Assembly (NCBI GenBank): GCA_937872465.1
Contig: CALMSR010000068.1
Location: 62,001-126,000, forward strand
DNA length: 64,000 bases
Direction of reading: 5' to 3'
Origin: an uncultured Paracoccaceae bacterium
GTDB lineage: Bacteria; Pseudomonadota; Alphaproteobacteria; Rhodobacterales; Rhodobacteraceae
The position numbers and the translations under genes were made by a program. This document shows, piece after piece, positions 1 to 8,275 of the stretch. The notes beneath the pieces were generated by a model that saw nothing but the letters and a program-made list of their open reading frames with translations, searched no databases and was not told the DNA's origin. The first letter of the stretch is position 1. Every line of letters starts with the position of its first letter.

Positions 1-1042
1 CAGCGACCGCCCGGTCAATGCCGAGACGCCGCCGGAGCTGCTCGACGACGATATCACCCCCACCGACCGGCATTTCATCCGCAACAACGGCCTTCTGCCG
101 GACGACATGGATCCGGAGACCTGGACGCTCACCATCGACGGCTTCGTCGACACCCCGCTCGAGCTCTCCATCGCCGATCTGCGCGAGCAGTTCGAGGTGG
201 TCTCGCTGGCGCTGACCCTGGAATGCGGCGGCAACGGCCGGGCCTTCTTCGACCCGCCGGCCAGCGGCAACCAATGGACCTGGGGCGCGGTCGGCTGCGC
301 CGAATGGACCGGCGTGCGCCTCCGGGAGGTGCTCGACAAGGCGGGCGTTCAGGCGAACGTCGTCTATACCGGGCATCACGGCGCGGACACGCATCTCTCC
401 GGCGATCCGGGCAAGGAGCCGATCTCGCGCGGCATGCCGATCGCGAAGGCGATGACCGACAACATCCTGATCGCCTTCGCCATGAACGGCGCCGACCTGC
501 ATCCCATGAACGGCGCGCCGCTGCGCCTGGTGGTGCCCGGCTGGCCGGGATCCTGCTCGCAGAAATGGCTCACGCGGATCGAATTGCGCGACCAGGTGCA
601 CGACGGCGAGAAGATGGGCGGCGACAGCTACCGGGTTCCCGCCCATCCGGTGGCGCCGGGCACAGAGGTGCCGGCGGAGGAATTCGAGATCATCGAGCGC
701 ATGCCGGTGAAATCCGTGATCACCTTTCCCGCGAACGGCGCCGCGCCCGTCACGGAAACCGAGGTGCGCGGCCATGCCTGGTCGGGCGACCGCACCATCG
801 AGGCGGTGGACATCTCCACGGATTTCGGGGCGACCTGGATGGCCGCGGAGGTGGACCCGCCGCTCAACGACGGCGCCTGGCAGAACTGGCGGGCGAGCGT
901 GGTCTTCCCCAGGCCGGGCTATTACGAGGTCTGGGCGCGGGCGCGCGACAGCGAAGGCGTGATGCAGCCCTTCGCCATCGACTGGAATCCCAAGGGCTAT
1001 CTCAACAATGCCATGCATCGGGTGGGGCTTCAGGTTGCCTGA
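1..1042 (+). CDS. sorA: Sulfite oxidase-family molybdopterin protein (SorA-like), 5' truncated by window
   Basis: The reading frame is already open at base 2 and gives 346 residues, so the start lies upstream of the window. The core LECGGNGR (Cys codon near 224) carries the cysteine expected to ligate molybdenum in the sulfite-oxidase fold, and NGAPLRLVVPGWPG near 510-550 is the second family signature. The C-terminal third fits the Mo-co dimerisation domain. The enzyme should oxidise sulfite (or a related oxyanion) in the periplasm and pass electrons to a c-type cytochrome. The next gene encodes exactly such a cytochrome and overlaps this stop codon, as in SorAB pairs. Any export signal is outside the window. 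The substrate is inferred from family and context. Confidence 0.85.
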   Translation, partial: SDRPVNAETPPELLDDDITPTDRHFIRNNGLLPDDMDPETWTLTIDGFVDTPLELSIADLREQFEVVSLALTLECGGNGRAFFDPPASGNQWTWGAVGCAEWTGVRLREVLDKAGVQANVVYTGHHGADTHLSGDPGKEPISRGMPIAKAMTDNILIAFAMNGADLHPMNGAPLRLVVPGWPGSCSQKWLTRIELRDQVHDGEKMGGDSYRVPAHPVAPGTEVPAEEFEIIERMPVKSVITFPANGAAPVTETEVRGHAWSGDRTIEAVDISTDFGATWMAAEVDPPLNDGAWQNWRASVVFPRPGYYEVWARARDSEGVMQPFAIDWNPKGYLNNAMHRVGLQVA

Positions 1043-1373
1043 GCCCCGAAGGACCTGCCTGCGCGCCGGGATGGCCGGCGCCTGGCTCGCCGTCGCGGTG
1101 GCCGCCGCGACGGCCCAGGAGAGGGCCGAGCGCGAATACGGCCTCATGGTCGAGGGCGAGGGCGTCGAGGAGACCTACTACACCTGCACCGCCTGCCATT
1201 CCGAGATGATCGTCGTCCAGCAGGGCAAGACGCGCGAGGGCTGGGACAAGACGCTCGACTGGATGATCGCCGAGCAGGGCATGCCCGAACCGGATCCGGC
1301 GGAGCGCGCGAAGATCCTCGACTACCTCGCGGCGAACTACAACACCGACCGCCCGAACTTCCCCAGGCGCTGA
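1035..1373 (+). CDS. sorB: Mono-haem c-type cytochrome, SorB-like subunit
   Basis: Small exported cytochrome with one haem-binding motif CTACH, likely the electron acceptor of the sulfite dehydrogenase encoded just upstream. The N-terminus is a typical signal peptide (MAGAWLAVAVAAATAQ). I chose the TTG at 1035, which overlaps the upstream stop by 8 bases and has GGTGGGG about 8 bases before it. The ATG at 1008 is possible but would add a stretch that does not look like a signal sequence, and the ATG at 1071 is a shorter alternative. The mature part is about 85 residues, matching single-haem SorB subunits. The reaction partner is inferred from adjacency. Confidence 0.8.
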   Translation: MPEPRRTCLRAGMAGAWLAVAVAAATAQERAEREYGLMVEGEGVEETYYTCTACHSEMIVVQQGKTREGWDKTLDWMIAEQGMPEPDPAERAKILDYLAANYNTDRPNFPRR

Positions 1374-1428
1374 CCGGCTTCACAAGTCGTTAATCAATAA
1401 ACCTTTGGGAATCAGTTACTTGAAATCT

Positions 1429-1442
1429 GTCCCCATGGGGAC
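1429..1442. repeat. Perfect 14-bp palindrome upstream of SDR gene
   Basis: GTCCCCATGGGGAC is a perfect palindrome lying about 95 bases before the SDR start and 55 bases after the sorB stop. It is preceded by an AT-richer stretch (TTAATCAATAAACCTTT, 1390-1406) that could hold a promoter. A perfect dyad here could be an operator for a dimeric repressor, but no regulator is encoded next to it. Function is inference only. Confidence 0.3.
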
Positions 1443-1534
1443 GCCCTCAAATCCCTGCTCTCGGCCCGCTTGCGGCTTGCAGTCCGGCCGCTTGCGCCGC
1501 AGTCTCGACGACAGGGGGGCGGCACGAGGACATC

Positions 1535-2275
1535 ATGGGACTTGAGGGAAAGACCGCGCTCGTGACCGGCGGCGCCTCCGGCTTCGGGGCCGGCATCGCC
1601 CGCCAGTTCCATGCCGAGGGCGCGCGGGTGATGATCGCCGACATCGACCCCGAGGCCGCCGAAGCCATGGCCGCGGTGCTGGGAACCCGGCACGTGACGG
1701 TGGATGTGGGCGACGATGCCAGCGTCGCCGCGATGGCCGCGGTGGCGCTGGCCGAATTCGGACATCTCGACATCCTGGTCAACAACGCCGGCATCACCCA
1801 TCTCCCGGCCCCGCTCGAGGAGATCTCGGAGGCGGATTTCGACCGCGTCTTCCGCGTCAACGCCAAGTCCGTCTATCTGACCGCGCGCCATCTCGTGCCC
1901 GCGATGAAGCACCGCCGCGGCGGGGTGATCCTCAACATCGCCTCGACCGCCGGCCTCTCGCCGCGGCCGCGGCTCTCCTGGTACAACGCCTCCAAGGGCT
2001 GGATGATCACCGCGACCCGGACCATGGCGGTCGAGCTCGCCCCCTTCCGGATCCGGGTGAACGCGCTCTGCCCGGTGGCGGGCGAGACGCCGCTGCTCCG
2101 GAGCTTCCTCGGCGAGGACACGCCGGAGATGCGCGCGAAATTCCTCGCGACCATCCCGCTCGGCCGCTTCTCCACCCCGCGCGACATCGGCCAGGCGGCG
2201 GCCTTCCTCTGCTCCGACGCGGCCGAGATGCTGACGGGCGTGGCACTCGAGGTCGACGGCGGGCGCTGCATCTGA
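1535..2275 (+). CDS. Short-chain dehydrogenase/reductase (SDR)
   Basis: A 246-residue classical SDR. The N-terminal TGGASGFG motif is the TGxxxGxG nucleotide-binding loop, with acidic residues at the end of beta-2 (ADIDPE) that favour NAD(H). NNAGI follows at about residue 90. The active site has the IAS serine and the YNASK tyrosine-lysine pair near residues 140-155. The C-terminus ends in VDGGRCI, the usual SDR tail. It is probably an oxidoreductase acting on a small alcohol or ketone; the substrate cannot be told. The stop TGA overlaps the ATG of the next gene (TGATG), so the two are translationally coupled. Confidence 0.9.
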   Translation: MGLEGKTALVTGGASGFGAGIARQFHAEGARVMIADIDPEAAEAMAAVLGTRHVTVDVGDDASVAAMAAVALAEFGHLDILVNNAGITHLPAPLEEISEADFDRVFRVNAKSVYLTARHLVPAMKHRRGGVILNIASTAGLSPRPRLSWYNASKGWMITATRTMAVELAPFRIRVNALCPVAGETPLLRSFLGEDTPEMRAKFLATIPLGRFSTPRDIGQAAAFLCSDAAEMLTGVALEVDGGRCI

Positions 2276-3282
2276 TGCAGCCGGGCCCGCGCAACCTGAT
2301 CACCGACGTGGCCGGGCTGCGCGTGGGCAACGCGTCCGACGCGGCGCTGAAATCCGGGGTGACGGTGCTCACCGCCGACGGGCCCTTCGTCGCCGCGCTC
2401 GACATCCGCGGCGGCGCTCCCGGCACGCGCGAGACCGACCTGCTCGCGCCGCACCGGCTGGTCCCGCAAGTGGATGCGCTGGTGCTCGCCGGCGGCTCCG
2501 CCTTCGGCCTCGACGCCGCCTCCGGCGTCGCGGATGCCCTGCGCGTGCAGGGCCGCGGCTTTCGCGCCGGGCCTGCGAGCGTGCCGATCGTGCCCGCGGC
2601 GATCCTCTTCGATCTGGCCAACGGCGGCGACAAGACCTGGGCGAGCAACCCCTACGGTCGCCTCGGGCAGGCGGCGCTCGCCGATGCCCGGGCGGATTTC
2701 GCGCTCGGCTCGGTCGGGGCGGGCACCGGCGCGATGACCGCCACCCTGATGGGCGGGCTGGGCTCGGCCTCGCTGGTCCTGCAATCCGGCGTCACGATCG
2801 GCGCGCTCGTCGCCGTCAATGCCTTCGGCGAGGTCACCTGGCCCTCGACCCGCGCCTTTCTCGCCGGCGCGCTGGAGATCGGAGAGGAATTCGGCGGCCT
2901 CGGCCCGCTCGCCGCCCGGTTCGATACCGCCGAGCCGCGCGCGAGAAAGCCGGGGGCCGAGGGGCCGGGCGCCAATACCACCATCGGCATCGTCGCCACC
3001 GATGCCGCGCTGGACAAGGCCGGCGCCCGGCGCATGGCCGAGGTCGCGCAGGACGGCCTCGCCCGCGCGATCTTTCCCGCGCATACGCTCTTCGACGGCG
3101 ATCTGGTCTTCGCGGTCGCGACCGGAGACCGGAAGCTGCCCGAGCCGGGAGCGTCGGCGCGGATGGCGATCGAGCACGCGGCCGCGGTCTGCCTGGCCCG
3201 GGCCGTCGCCCGGGCGGTCCATGCCGCGCGGCCCGCGGCGGGAAACCTGCTGCCCTGCTGGTGTCAGCTCGCCGCCGGCTGA
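2275..3282 (+). CDS. P1/S58-family peptidase (DmpA/ThnT-like)
   Basis: A 335-residue protein of the DmpA/BapA/ThnT fold. These enzymes are made as one chain and cut themselves to expose an N-terminal nucleophile. The sequence PGANTTIGIVATDA near residues 232-245 is the expected site; Asn234-Thr235 matches the Asn-Thr cleavage type of ThnT. The early motif DVAGLRVGN and the glycine-rich LAGGSAFGLDAASGV are family hallmarks. Known members hydrolyse N-terminal D- or beta-amino acids, or pantetheine-type amides. The gene is coupled to the SDR, suggesting a shared catabolic step, but the substrate is unknown. Its 3' end overlaps the convergent fliM-like gene by 19 bases. Confidence 0.85.
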   Translation: MQPGPRNLITDVAGLRVGNASDAALKSGVTVLTADGPFVAALDIRGGAPGTRETDLLAPHRLVPQVDALVLAGGSAFGLDAASGVADALRVQGRGFRAGPASVPIVPAAILFDLANGGDKTWASNPYGRLGQAALADARADFALGSVGAGTGAMTATLMGGLGSASLVLQSGVTIGALVAVNAFGEVTWPSTRAFLAGALEIGEEFGGLGPLAARFDTAEPRARKPGAEGPGANTTIGIVATDAALDKAGARRMAEVAQDGLARAIFPAHTLFDGDLVFAVATGDRKLPEPGASARMAIEHAAAVCLARAVARAVHAARPAAGNLLPCWCQLAAG

Positions 3283-4343
3283 GACCTTTCGTCCGGCTGC
3301 GTTGCCGGATCGTCCGCGGCGTCCGGCTCAGCGGTGCCCGGCTCGATCTGGAGCGGTTCCGCCCGCGGCCCTGCCGCCACGGCGCCGGCCCGCAGCGCGC
3401 GGGCGATATGCGCGACCACGCGGGCGTCCGGCGGCGCGCCGAGGCGGACCACCTTGTTGTCCTGATAGCCGCCGAGATGGCCGGTCGCGAGCACCGCCGT
3501 GCGCCCGGCCGGCTGCGGGATGGTCAGCCGGATCTCCTCCACGGCCTGCCGCGGGATCTCCAGCACCTGGCCGACATGCAGGTTCTGAAGCGCCGCGAGG
3601 CTCATCTTCTGGCGATGCAGCACCGCATCGACCCGCACCGGCGCCGTCGCGGCTGCCCGGCGCATCAGCGCCTTCCAGAGATCGTTCGGCCGCTCGCGGG
3701 CGGCCTGGAGGTTGCGCGCCTGGATCGAGGCCCGGATCACGTCGAGCGCCGAGAGCGGCAGGACGAGCGAGATCGTGCCGGTCCGCCCCGCCTCGCCGAG
3801 CGTGACCGAGGCGGCGAAGGTCAGCACGTCGATATAGTCGGGCGCGAGCCGCAGCTGCGACGTGCTCTGGCGCTGGTCGCGGATGCGCAGGGTCTTGGTC
3901 AGCGGCCGGCCGAGGCCCACGCCGACCGCATGAACGAAGGCCTGGAGGATCGCGTCGAGATGCAGCCGGCAGAGCGCCATGTCGATGGAGCTGAAGAGCC
4001 GGGCCGCGGGCTCGGGGGATTGGGCGGGATCGCCCCCGAGCATCAGGTCGACGAGGTGATAGGCGAGATCGGCGTCGCAGGCGATCAGGGCGGGCGTGTC
4101 GGCATCCTCGACATCGACGATGCCGAGCACCGCCGGCGAGGTGATGCCCCCGACCGCCTGGGCGAGCTTGGTGACGGCGACGGCCCCGACGGTCACGTTC
4201 ATCATCGTCTTGATGAGCGGCCTGAGCCGGTCCTCGGTGCCGCGCGCGAAGCTCTCCACGATCAGGTCGGTCTCGGCGAGCGGCGACCGCGACACGCCGC
4301 CCTGCCGCAGCTTCTTGGAGAGAACGGAGGTTTCGAGGGACAT
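3264..4343 (-). CDS. fliM: FliM-like flagellar motor switch protein
   Basis: A 359-residue flagellar C-ring protein. The middle region (about residues 40-230) fits the FliM middle domain. The C-terminal part, including VGQVLEIPRQAVEEIRL and LATGHLGGYQDNKVVRL, is a SpoA/FliN-type domain. The complex sets rotor direction and contacts MotA/B at the cytoplasmic side of the flagellar base. I chose the ATG at 4343 because the frame upstream encodes no family-like sequence. It is divergent from motB, and the 178-base gap should contain promoters for both. The N-terminus differs from the enterobacterial CheY-binding peptide. FliN as an alternative name is unlikely at this length. Confidence 0.8.
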   Translation of the reverse strand: MSLETSVLSKKLRQGGVSRSPLAETDLIVESFARGTEDRLRPLIKTMMNVTVGAVAVTKLAQAVGGITSPAVLGIVDVEDADTPALIACDADLAYHLVDLMLGGDPAQSPEPAARLFSSIDMALCRLHLDAILQAFVHAVGVGLGRPLTKTLRIRDQRQSTSQLRLAPDYIDVLTFAASVTLGEAGRTGTISLVLPLSALDVIRASIQARNLQAARERPNDLWKALMRRAAATAPVRVDAVLHRQKMSLAALQNLHVGQVLEIPRQAVEEIRLTIPQPAGRTAVLATGHLGGYQDNKVVRLGAPPDARVVAHIARALRAGAVAAGPRAEPLQIEPGTAEPDAADDPATQPDERSQPAAS

Positions 4344-4521
4344 GAATGAAGGCCGCTCCGCGTGTCGATCCGCGGCACTTTCGGCCGCAATGGTTGCCAA
4401 AACCTGAACGACTTCGGGCCAATTCTCGGGAAAAACAGCGGGCTCCGGGGCCGTTGCGGGCCGCTTCGGTAACCCCGGCTTCAACTTTCCCGCGTCTTCT
4501 CGCCGCGGGGTAATCGGGGGC

Positions 4522-5331
4522 ATGGCCATGGACCGCAAGGCCAAGGGGAACGTGATCGTCATCAAGCGCAAGACCGTGGTCGCCGGCGGCCATCACGGCG
4601 GCGCCTGGAAGGTCGCCTATGCCGATTTCGTCACGGCGATGATGGCCTTCTTCCTGCTGATGTGGCTGCTCAGCGTCACCGACGAGGAGACGCGGCTCGG
4701 GCTCGCCGATTATTTCAGCCCGACGATCCCGATCCATTCGACCCGCGGCGGCGGCGACGGGCCCTTCGACGGCGCGACCATGTTCAGCCAGGACATCCTG
4801 GCCAGGGACGAGACCGGCCAGAAGGGCGATCCCAACCGGACGGACGTGCCGGGCGCGCCCGACCAGAGCCTCTACGACATCGCCGAGGAGCTGATGGGCG
4901 GCAGCGGCGACGCCATGGCCGCCGATCCCCTGCTCAAGCATATCGCCACGCGGGTGACCGACGAGGGGCTGATCATCGAGGTCTTCGACATTCCCGGCTC
5001 GCCGCTCTTCGACGCGAACACCGCCGATACCAATCCGATCCTCGTGCGGCTCCTGCACATGATCGGGCGGGTGCTGTCGCGGACGGCCAATCCGGTGGCG
5101 ATCAGCGGTCATCTGGCGGCGACCGACATCGGGCCGGATGCGCCCGATCCCTGGCGGCTGTCGGGCGAGCGGGCCCAGATCTCGCGCGAACTGCTGGTCG
5201 CGGCAGGGGTCGCGGATCCGCGGCTGGCGCGGGTGGCCGGCAAGGCCGACCGCAACCACGTGACCGAGGAGCCCTCCGATTCGCGCAACCGGCGGATCGA
5301 GATCACCCTGCTGCGCCGTTTCGAGCCCTGA
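4522..5331 (+). CDS. motB: Flagellar motor stator protein MotB
   Basis: A 269-residue stator subunit. The N-terminal AYADFVTAMMAFFLLMWLL is the single membrane helix of MotB, and its Asp35 is the proton-carrying residue. The C-terminal half (about 125-265) is an OmpA-like peptidoglycan-binding domain, ending with the SNRRIEITLLRR type motif near 250-266. With MotA (not in this window) it forms the proton channel that drives flagellar rotation and anchors it to the cell wall. It heads the flagellar run on the plus strand and is separated from flgE by 92 bases that hold a CtrA-type box. The start could also be the ATG two codons downstream. Confidence 0.95.
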   Translation: MAMDRKAKGNVIVIKRKTVVAGGHHGGAWKVAYADFVTAMMAFFLLMWLLSVTDEETRLGLADYFSPTIPIHSTRGGGDGPFDGATMFSQDILARDETGQKGDPNRTDVPGAPDQSLYDIAEELMGGSGDAMAADPLLKHIATRVTDEGLIIEVFDIPGSPLFDANTADTNPILVRLLHMIGRVLSRTANPVAISGHLAATDIGPDAPDPWRLSGERAQISRELLVAAGVADPRLARVAGKADRNHVTEEPSDSRNRRIEITLLRRFEP

Positions 5332-5336
5332 GCCCG

Positions 5337-5351
5337 TTAGCACGATTTTAA
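5337..5351 (+). promoter_or_regulatory. CtrA-type binding box upstream of flgE
   Basis: TTAG, then seven bases, then TTAA: one mismatch from the alphaproteobacterial CtrA consensus TTAA-N7-TTAA. It lies 73 bases before the flgE start, in the only sizeable gap of the flagellar run. CtrA is known to switch on flagellar genes in Rhodobacterales, so this is a plausible activator site for flgE-flgK-flgL-flgI. Assigned by pattern and position only. Confidence 0.5.
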
Positions 5352-5423
5352 GCCGCAGGCCCCATGCATTGCGCCGTGTAACGAGTCTCCAGCGGCCGAC
5401 CTTCACGGGACAAAGGACTGAGT

Positions 5424-6770
5424 ATGGGTATCTCCTCGTCGATGAACGCCGGTGTTTCCGGCCTCAACGCGAATGCGAACAAGCTCGCCACCATCTCCGA
5501 CAACATCGCGAATTCGCAGACCTACGGCTACAAGCGCGCCGACGTCGATTTCGCCTCGATGACCGTGAGCGACGCCAAATCGCCGAGCACCGTCGGCGGC
5601 GGGCGCTGGTTCACCGCCGGCGGCGTGCGCACCAATGCGGTCTGGGACGTGCAGGAGAAGGGCGCCCTGGCGCAGACCAACAACTCCACCGACCTCGCGA
5701 TCACCGGACGCGGCTTCCTGCCGGTCAGCGCCGTTTCCGCGATCGGGCAGCCGACGGCCGACATGCCCTTCATGCTGACGACGACGGGCTCGTTCTCCAC
5801 CAATGCCGACGGCTATCTGACCACGCCCTCGGGGCTGGTGCTCATGGGCTGGCCCGCGGATGCCAACGGCGTGGTGGGCTCTTATCCGCGCGACACGGTC
5901 AGCGGGCTCCAGCCGGTCCGGGTCAACATGTCCTCGGTAGCGGTCGAGCCGACCTCGCAGGTCACGCTCAACGTCAACCTGCCGACCGACGACGTCGAGG
6001 CCGGGGCCTCGGGCGATCCGCGGGTGGTGACGGTCGAGTATTTCGACAATATCGGCGGCTCGAACACGCTCACCGCGACCTTCCTGCCCACGGTTCCGGC
6101 CCCGGGCAATCCGCGCAGCAACGAATGGACGCTGACCCTGACCGACCAGGCCACGGGCCAGTCGGCGGGCGACTACACGCTCACCTTCAGCGATGTTCCG
6201 CCGAATGCCGGCGGGCTGGCCAGCGTCACCGGCCCGGTCGGCGGCGCGCTCACCTCGAGCTACGACCCGGTCACAGGCGACCTCGTGCTCGATCTCGGCA
6301 ACCAGCAGATCACCTTCGGCCTCGGCTCGACCAGCGCCACCGGGCCGCAGCACATGTCGCAGCTCTCCTCGACCTTCTCCTCGGTCGGCGTCAGCCACAA
6401 CGGCAATGCCGCGGGCATCTACACCGGGCTCTCGATCGACGAGAAGGGCTACCTCCAGGCCACCTATTCGAGCGGCTTCTCCAAGGTGATCTACCAGATC
6501 CCCGTGGCCGACATGCCGAACCCGAACGGGCTGAGGGTGCTCGACAACCAGTGCTTCGCGCTGTCGCAGGCCTCGGGCTCGCTCTTCCTCTGGAACGCCG
6601 GCGAGGGGCCCACGGGCGGGATCGAGGGCTTCGCGCGGGAGCAGTCGACCACTGACATCGCCAACGAACTCACCCAGCTCATCCAGACCCAGCGCGCCTA
6701 TTCGTCGAACGCCAAGATCATCCAGACCGTCGACGAGATGCTGCAGGAAACCACCAACCTCAAGCGCTGA
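5424..6770 (+). CDS. flgE: Flagellar hook protein FlgE
   Basis: A 448-residue hook subunit, polymerised outside the outer membrane to form the universal joint. The N-terminus (residues 1-40, with SGLNANANKLATISDNIANSQ) is the flagellar basal-body rod motif. The central region is hook-specific (FlgE D1/D2). The C-terminus, NELTQLIQTQRAYSSNAKII then DEMLQETTNLKR, is the conserved rod/hook helix. The start follows GGGACAAAGGACTGAGT, which gives an AAAGGA ribosome site. It is 30 bases ahead of flgK and very probably co-transcribed with it. The length is slightly above the enterobacterial protein. Confidence 0.95.
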   Translation: MGISSSMNAGVSGLNANANKLATISDNIANSQTYGYKRADVDFASMTVSDAKSPSTVGGGRWFTAGGVRTNAVWDVQEKGALAQTNNSTDLAITGRGFLPVSAVSAIGQPTADMPFMLTTTGSFSTNADGYLTTPSGLVLMGWPADANGVVGSYPRDTVSGLQPVRVNMSSVAVEPTSQVTLNVNLPTDDVEAGASGDPRVVTVEYFDNIGGSNTLTATFLPTVPAPGNPRSNEWTLTLTDQATGQSAGDYTLTFSDVPPNAGGLASVTGPVGGALTSSYDPVTGDLVLDLGNQQITFGLGSTSATGPQHMSQLSSTFSSVGVSHNGNAAGIYTGLSIDEKGYLQATYSSGFSKVIYQIPVADMPNPNGLRVLDNQCFALSQASGSLFLWNAGEGPTGGIEGFAREQSTTDIANELTQLIQTQRAYSSNAKIIQTVDEMLQETTNLKR

Positions 6771-6800
6771 GGCGCGTCCGGCTGAGCGGAGATCGTCGAC

Positions 6801-8270
6801 ATGAGCATTTCCAACGCGCTGAACAATGCCGCCTCCGGCCTCGCGGCTTCCGCGCGGCTCGCGGACACGATCTCCAACAACGTGGCGAACGCCATGACGC
6901 CCGGCTTCGGCCGGCGGACGACGGAGCTTTCCTCGGTGGCGCTCGGCGGGTTCGGCTCCGGCGTCAAGGTCATGGGCACGGGCCGCACCGACGACCCGTT
7001 CCTGACCGCCGAGCGGCGCGGCATGGACGCGGCACTCGGGGCCACGGGAACCCGGTCGGACGCCTATGAGCGCATGCTCGCGGCCTTCGGCGATCCGGGC
7101 AGCGCCGGGGCGCTCTCCACGCTCGCGACCCGCCTCGAGACGACGCTGATGTCGGCGACCGCCTCGCCGCAATCGGTGCCGAAGCTCGCCGAGGCGGTGA
7201 CCTCGGCCAAGGACGTCGCCGCCGCCGTCAACCGCATCGCCGCGGAGAATTCGCGCCTCCGCACCGAGGCCGATGCGGAGATCAACCGCCAGGTGACCCA
7301 GGTCAACGACGCGCTCAAGGCGGTGCAGGACATCAACCGCAAGATCGCCAATCTCGAACCGCAGGGGGTCGACACCTCGGCGCTCCAGGACGAGAGGCAC
7401 CGGATCATCGACGGCATTTCGTCGATCATCCCCGTGCGCACCGTCAAGCGCGACGGCAACCAGGTCGCGATCTATACCGCCAATGGCGCGCCGCTGCTGG
7501 ACGGGCGCCTCTTCGCCCTGAGCTTCCAGCCCGCCCCGAACGTCGTCACCGCGGACATGACCCTGGGCGCGCCGCTCGGCCGGCTGATGCAGGATCTGGG
7601 CGCATCGACCGGGCCGGTGCCGGTCGACATGGGAACCGGCGCCGGCCTGATGGACGGCGGCTCGCTCTCGGCGCTCTTCGAGGTGCGCGACCGGATCGTG
7701 CCGGAATTCGATGCCGAGATGGACCGCTACGCCAACGACCTGATCGAACGCTTCCGCGACCTGATGCCGCCGGCAGCGCTGGACGGCTCCGGCAACGGCC
7801 TCTTCGTCGACCGCAGCCCCGGCCCGCTGACCGGCCTCGCCGGCCGGCTCCAGGTCAATGCCGCGGTCGATCCGGCACAGCCCGGCGGCGCCGTCTGGCG
7901 GCTGCGCGACGGGTTGAGCGCCGCCGCGCCGGGGAACGAGGGATTCGGCACCTATCTGGAGGCGCTCTCCGACGCCATGGTCGATCCGCGCAATCCGGTC
8001 GGCTTCGTCTCGCAGAACGCCGCCAACGGCAGCGCCACCATGGCCTCGGAGATCGCCTCCTTCTTCGCCGGGCGCGCGGCGCGCAGCGACGAGGATCGGG
8101 CCTATCTCAACGCCCGCCAGGCCGTGCTGGCGGAACGCGAAACCCATGCCATCGGCGTCGACACCGACGGGGAGCTGCAATCGCTGATCCTCGTCGAGCA
8201 GAGCTATGCCGCCAATGCGCGCGTGCTCACCGTGGTCGATACGCTGATGAAGCTTCTGCTGGAGGCCTGA
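6801..8270 (+). CDS. flgK: Flagellar hook-associated protein FlgK (HAP1)
   Basis: A 489-residue hook-filament junction protein. The N-terminal ALNNAASGLAASARLADTIS with NNVANAMTPGFGRR is the rod-type helix shared with FlgE, and the C-terminus LILVEQSYAANARVLTVVDT pairs with it. The middle contains the long helical stretch and the variable D2/D3 region of HAP1. It is exported through the flagellar type III apparatus and caps the hook before filament growth. A GGAG-like ribosome site precedes the ATG, and flgL begins five bases after the stop, so the two should be made together. Confidence 0.93.
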   Translation: MSISNALNNAASGLAASARLADTISNNVANAMTPGFGRRTTELSSVALGGFGSGVKVMGTGRTDDPFLTAERRGMDAALGATGTRSDAYERMLAAFGDPGSAGALSTLATRLETTLMSATASPQSVPKLAEAVTSAKDVAAAVNRIAAENSRLRTEADAEINRQVTQVNDALKAVQDINRKIANLEPQGVDTSALQDERHRIIDGISSIIPVRTVKRDGNQVAIYTANGAPLLDGRLFALSFQPAPNVVTADMTLGAPLGRLMQDLGASTGPVPVDMGTGAGLMDGGSLSALFEVRDRIVPEFDAEMDRYANDLIERFRDLMPPAALDGSGNGLFVDRSPGPLTGLAGRLQVNAAVDPAQPGGAVWRLRDGLSAAAPGNEGFGTYLEALSDAMVDPRNPVGFVSQNAANGSATMASEIASFFAGRAARSDEDRAYLNARQAVLAERETHAIGVDTDGELQSLILVEQSYAANARVLTVVDTLMKLLLEA

Positions 8271-8275
8271 GTCCC

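Noticed and set aside
1389..1406. Second CtrA site at TTAATCAATAAACC
   Set aside because: The first half (TTAA) fits, but the second half after seven bases is ACCT instead of TTAA, and the downstream genes are not cell-cycle or flagellar.
5403..8180. A 925-codon minus-strand frame across flgE and flgK
   Set aside because: The translation is Arg/Gly/Asp-rich with no domain, and lies wholly antisense to two well-conserved flagellar genes.
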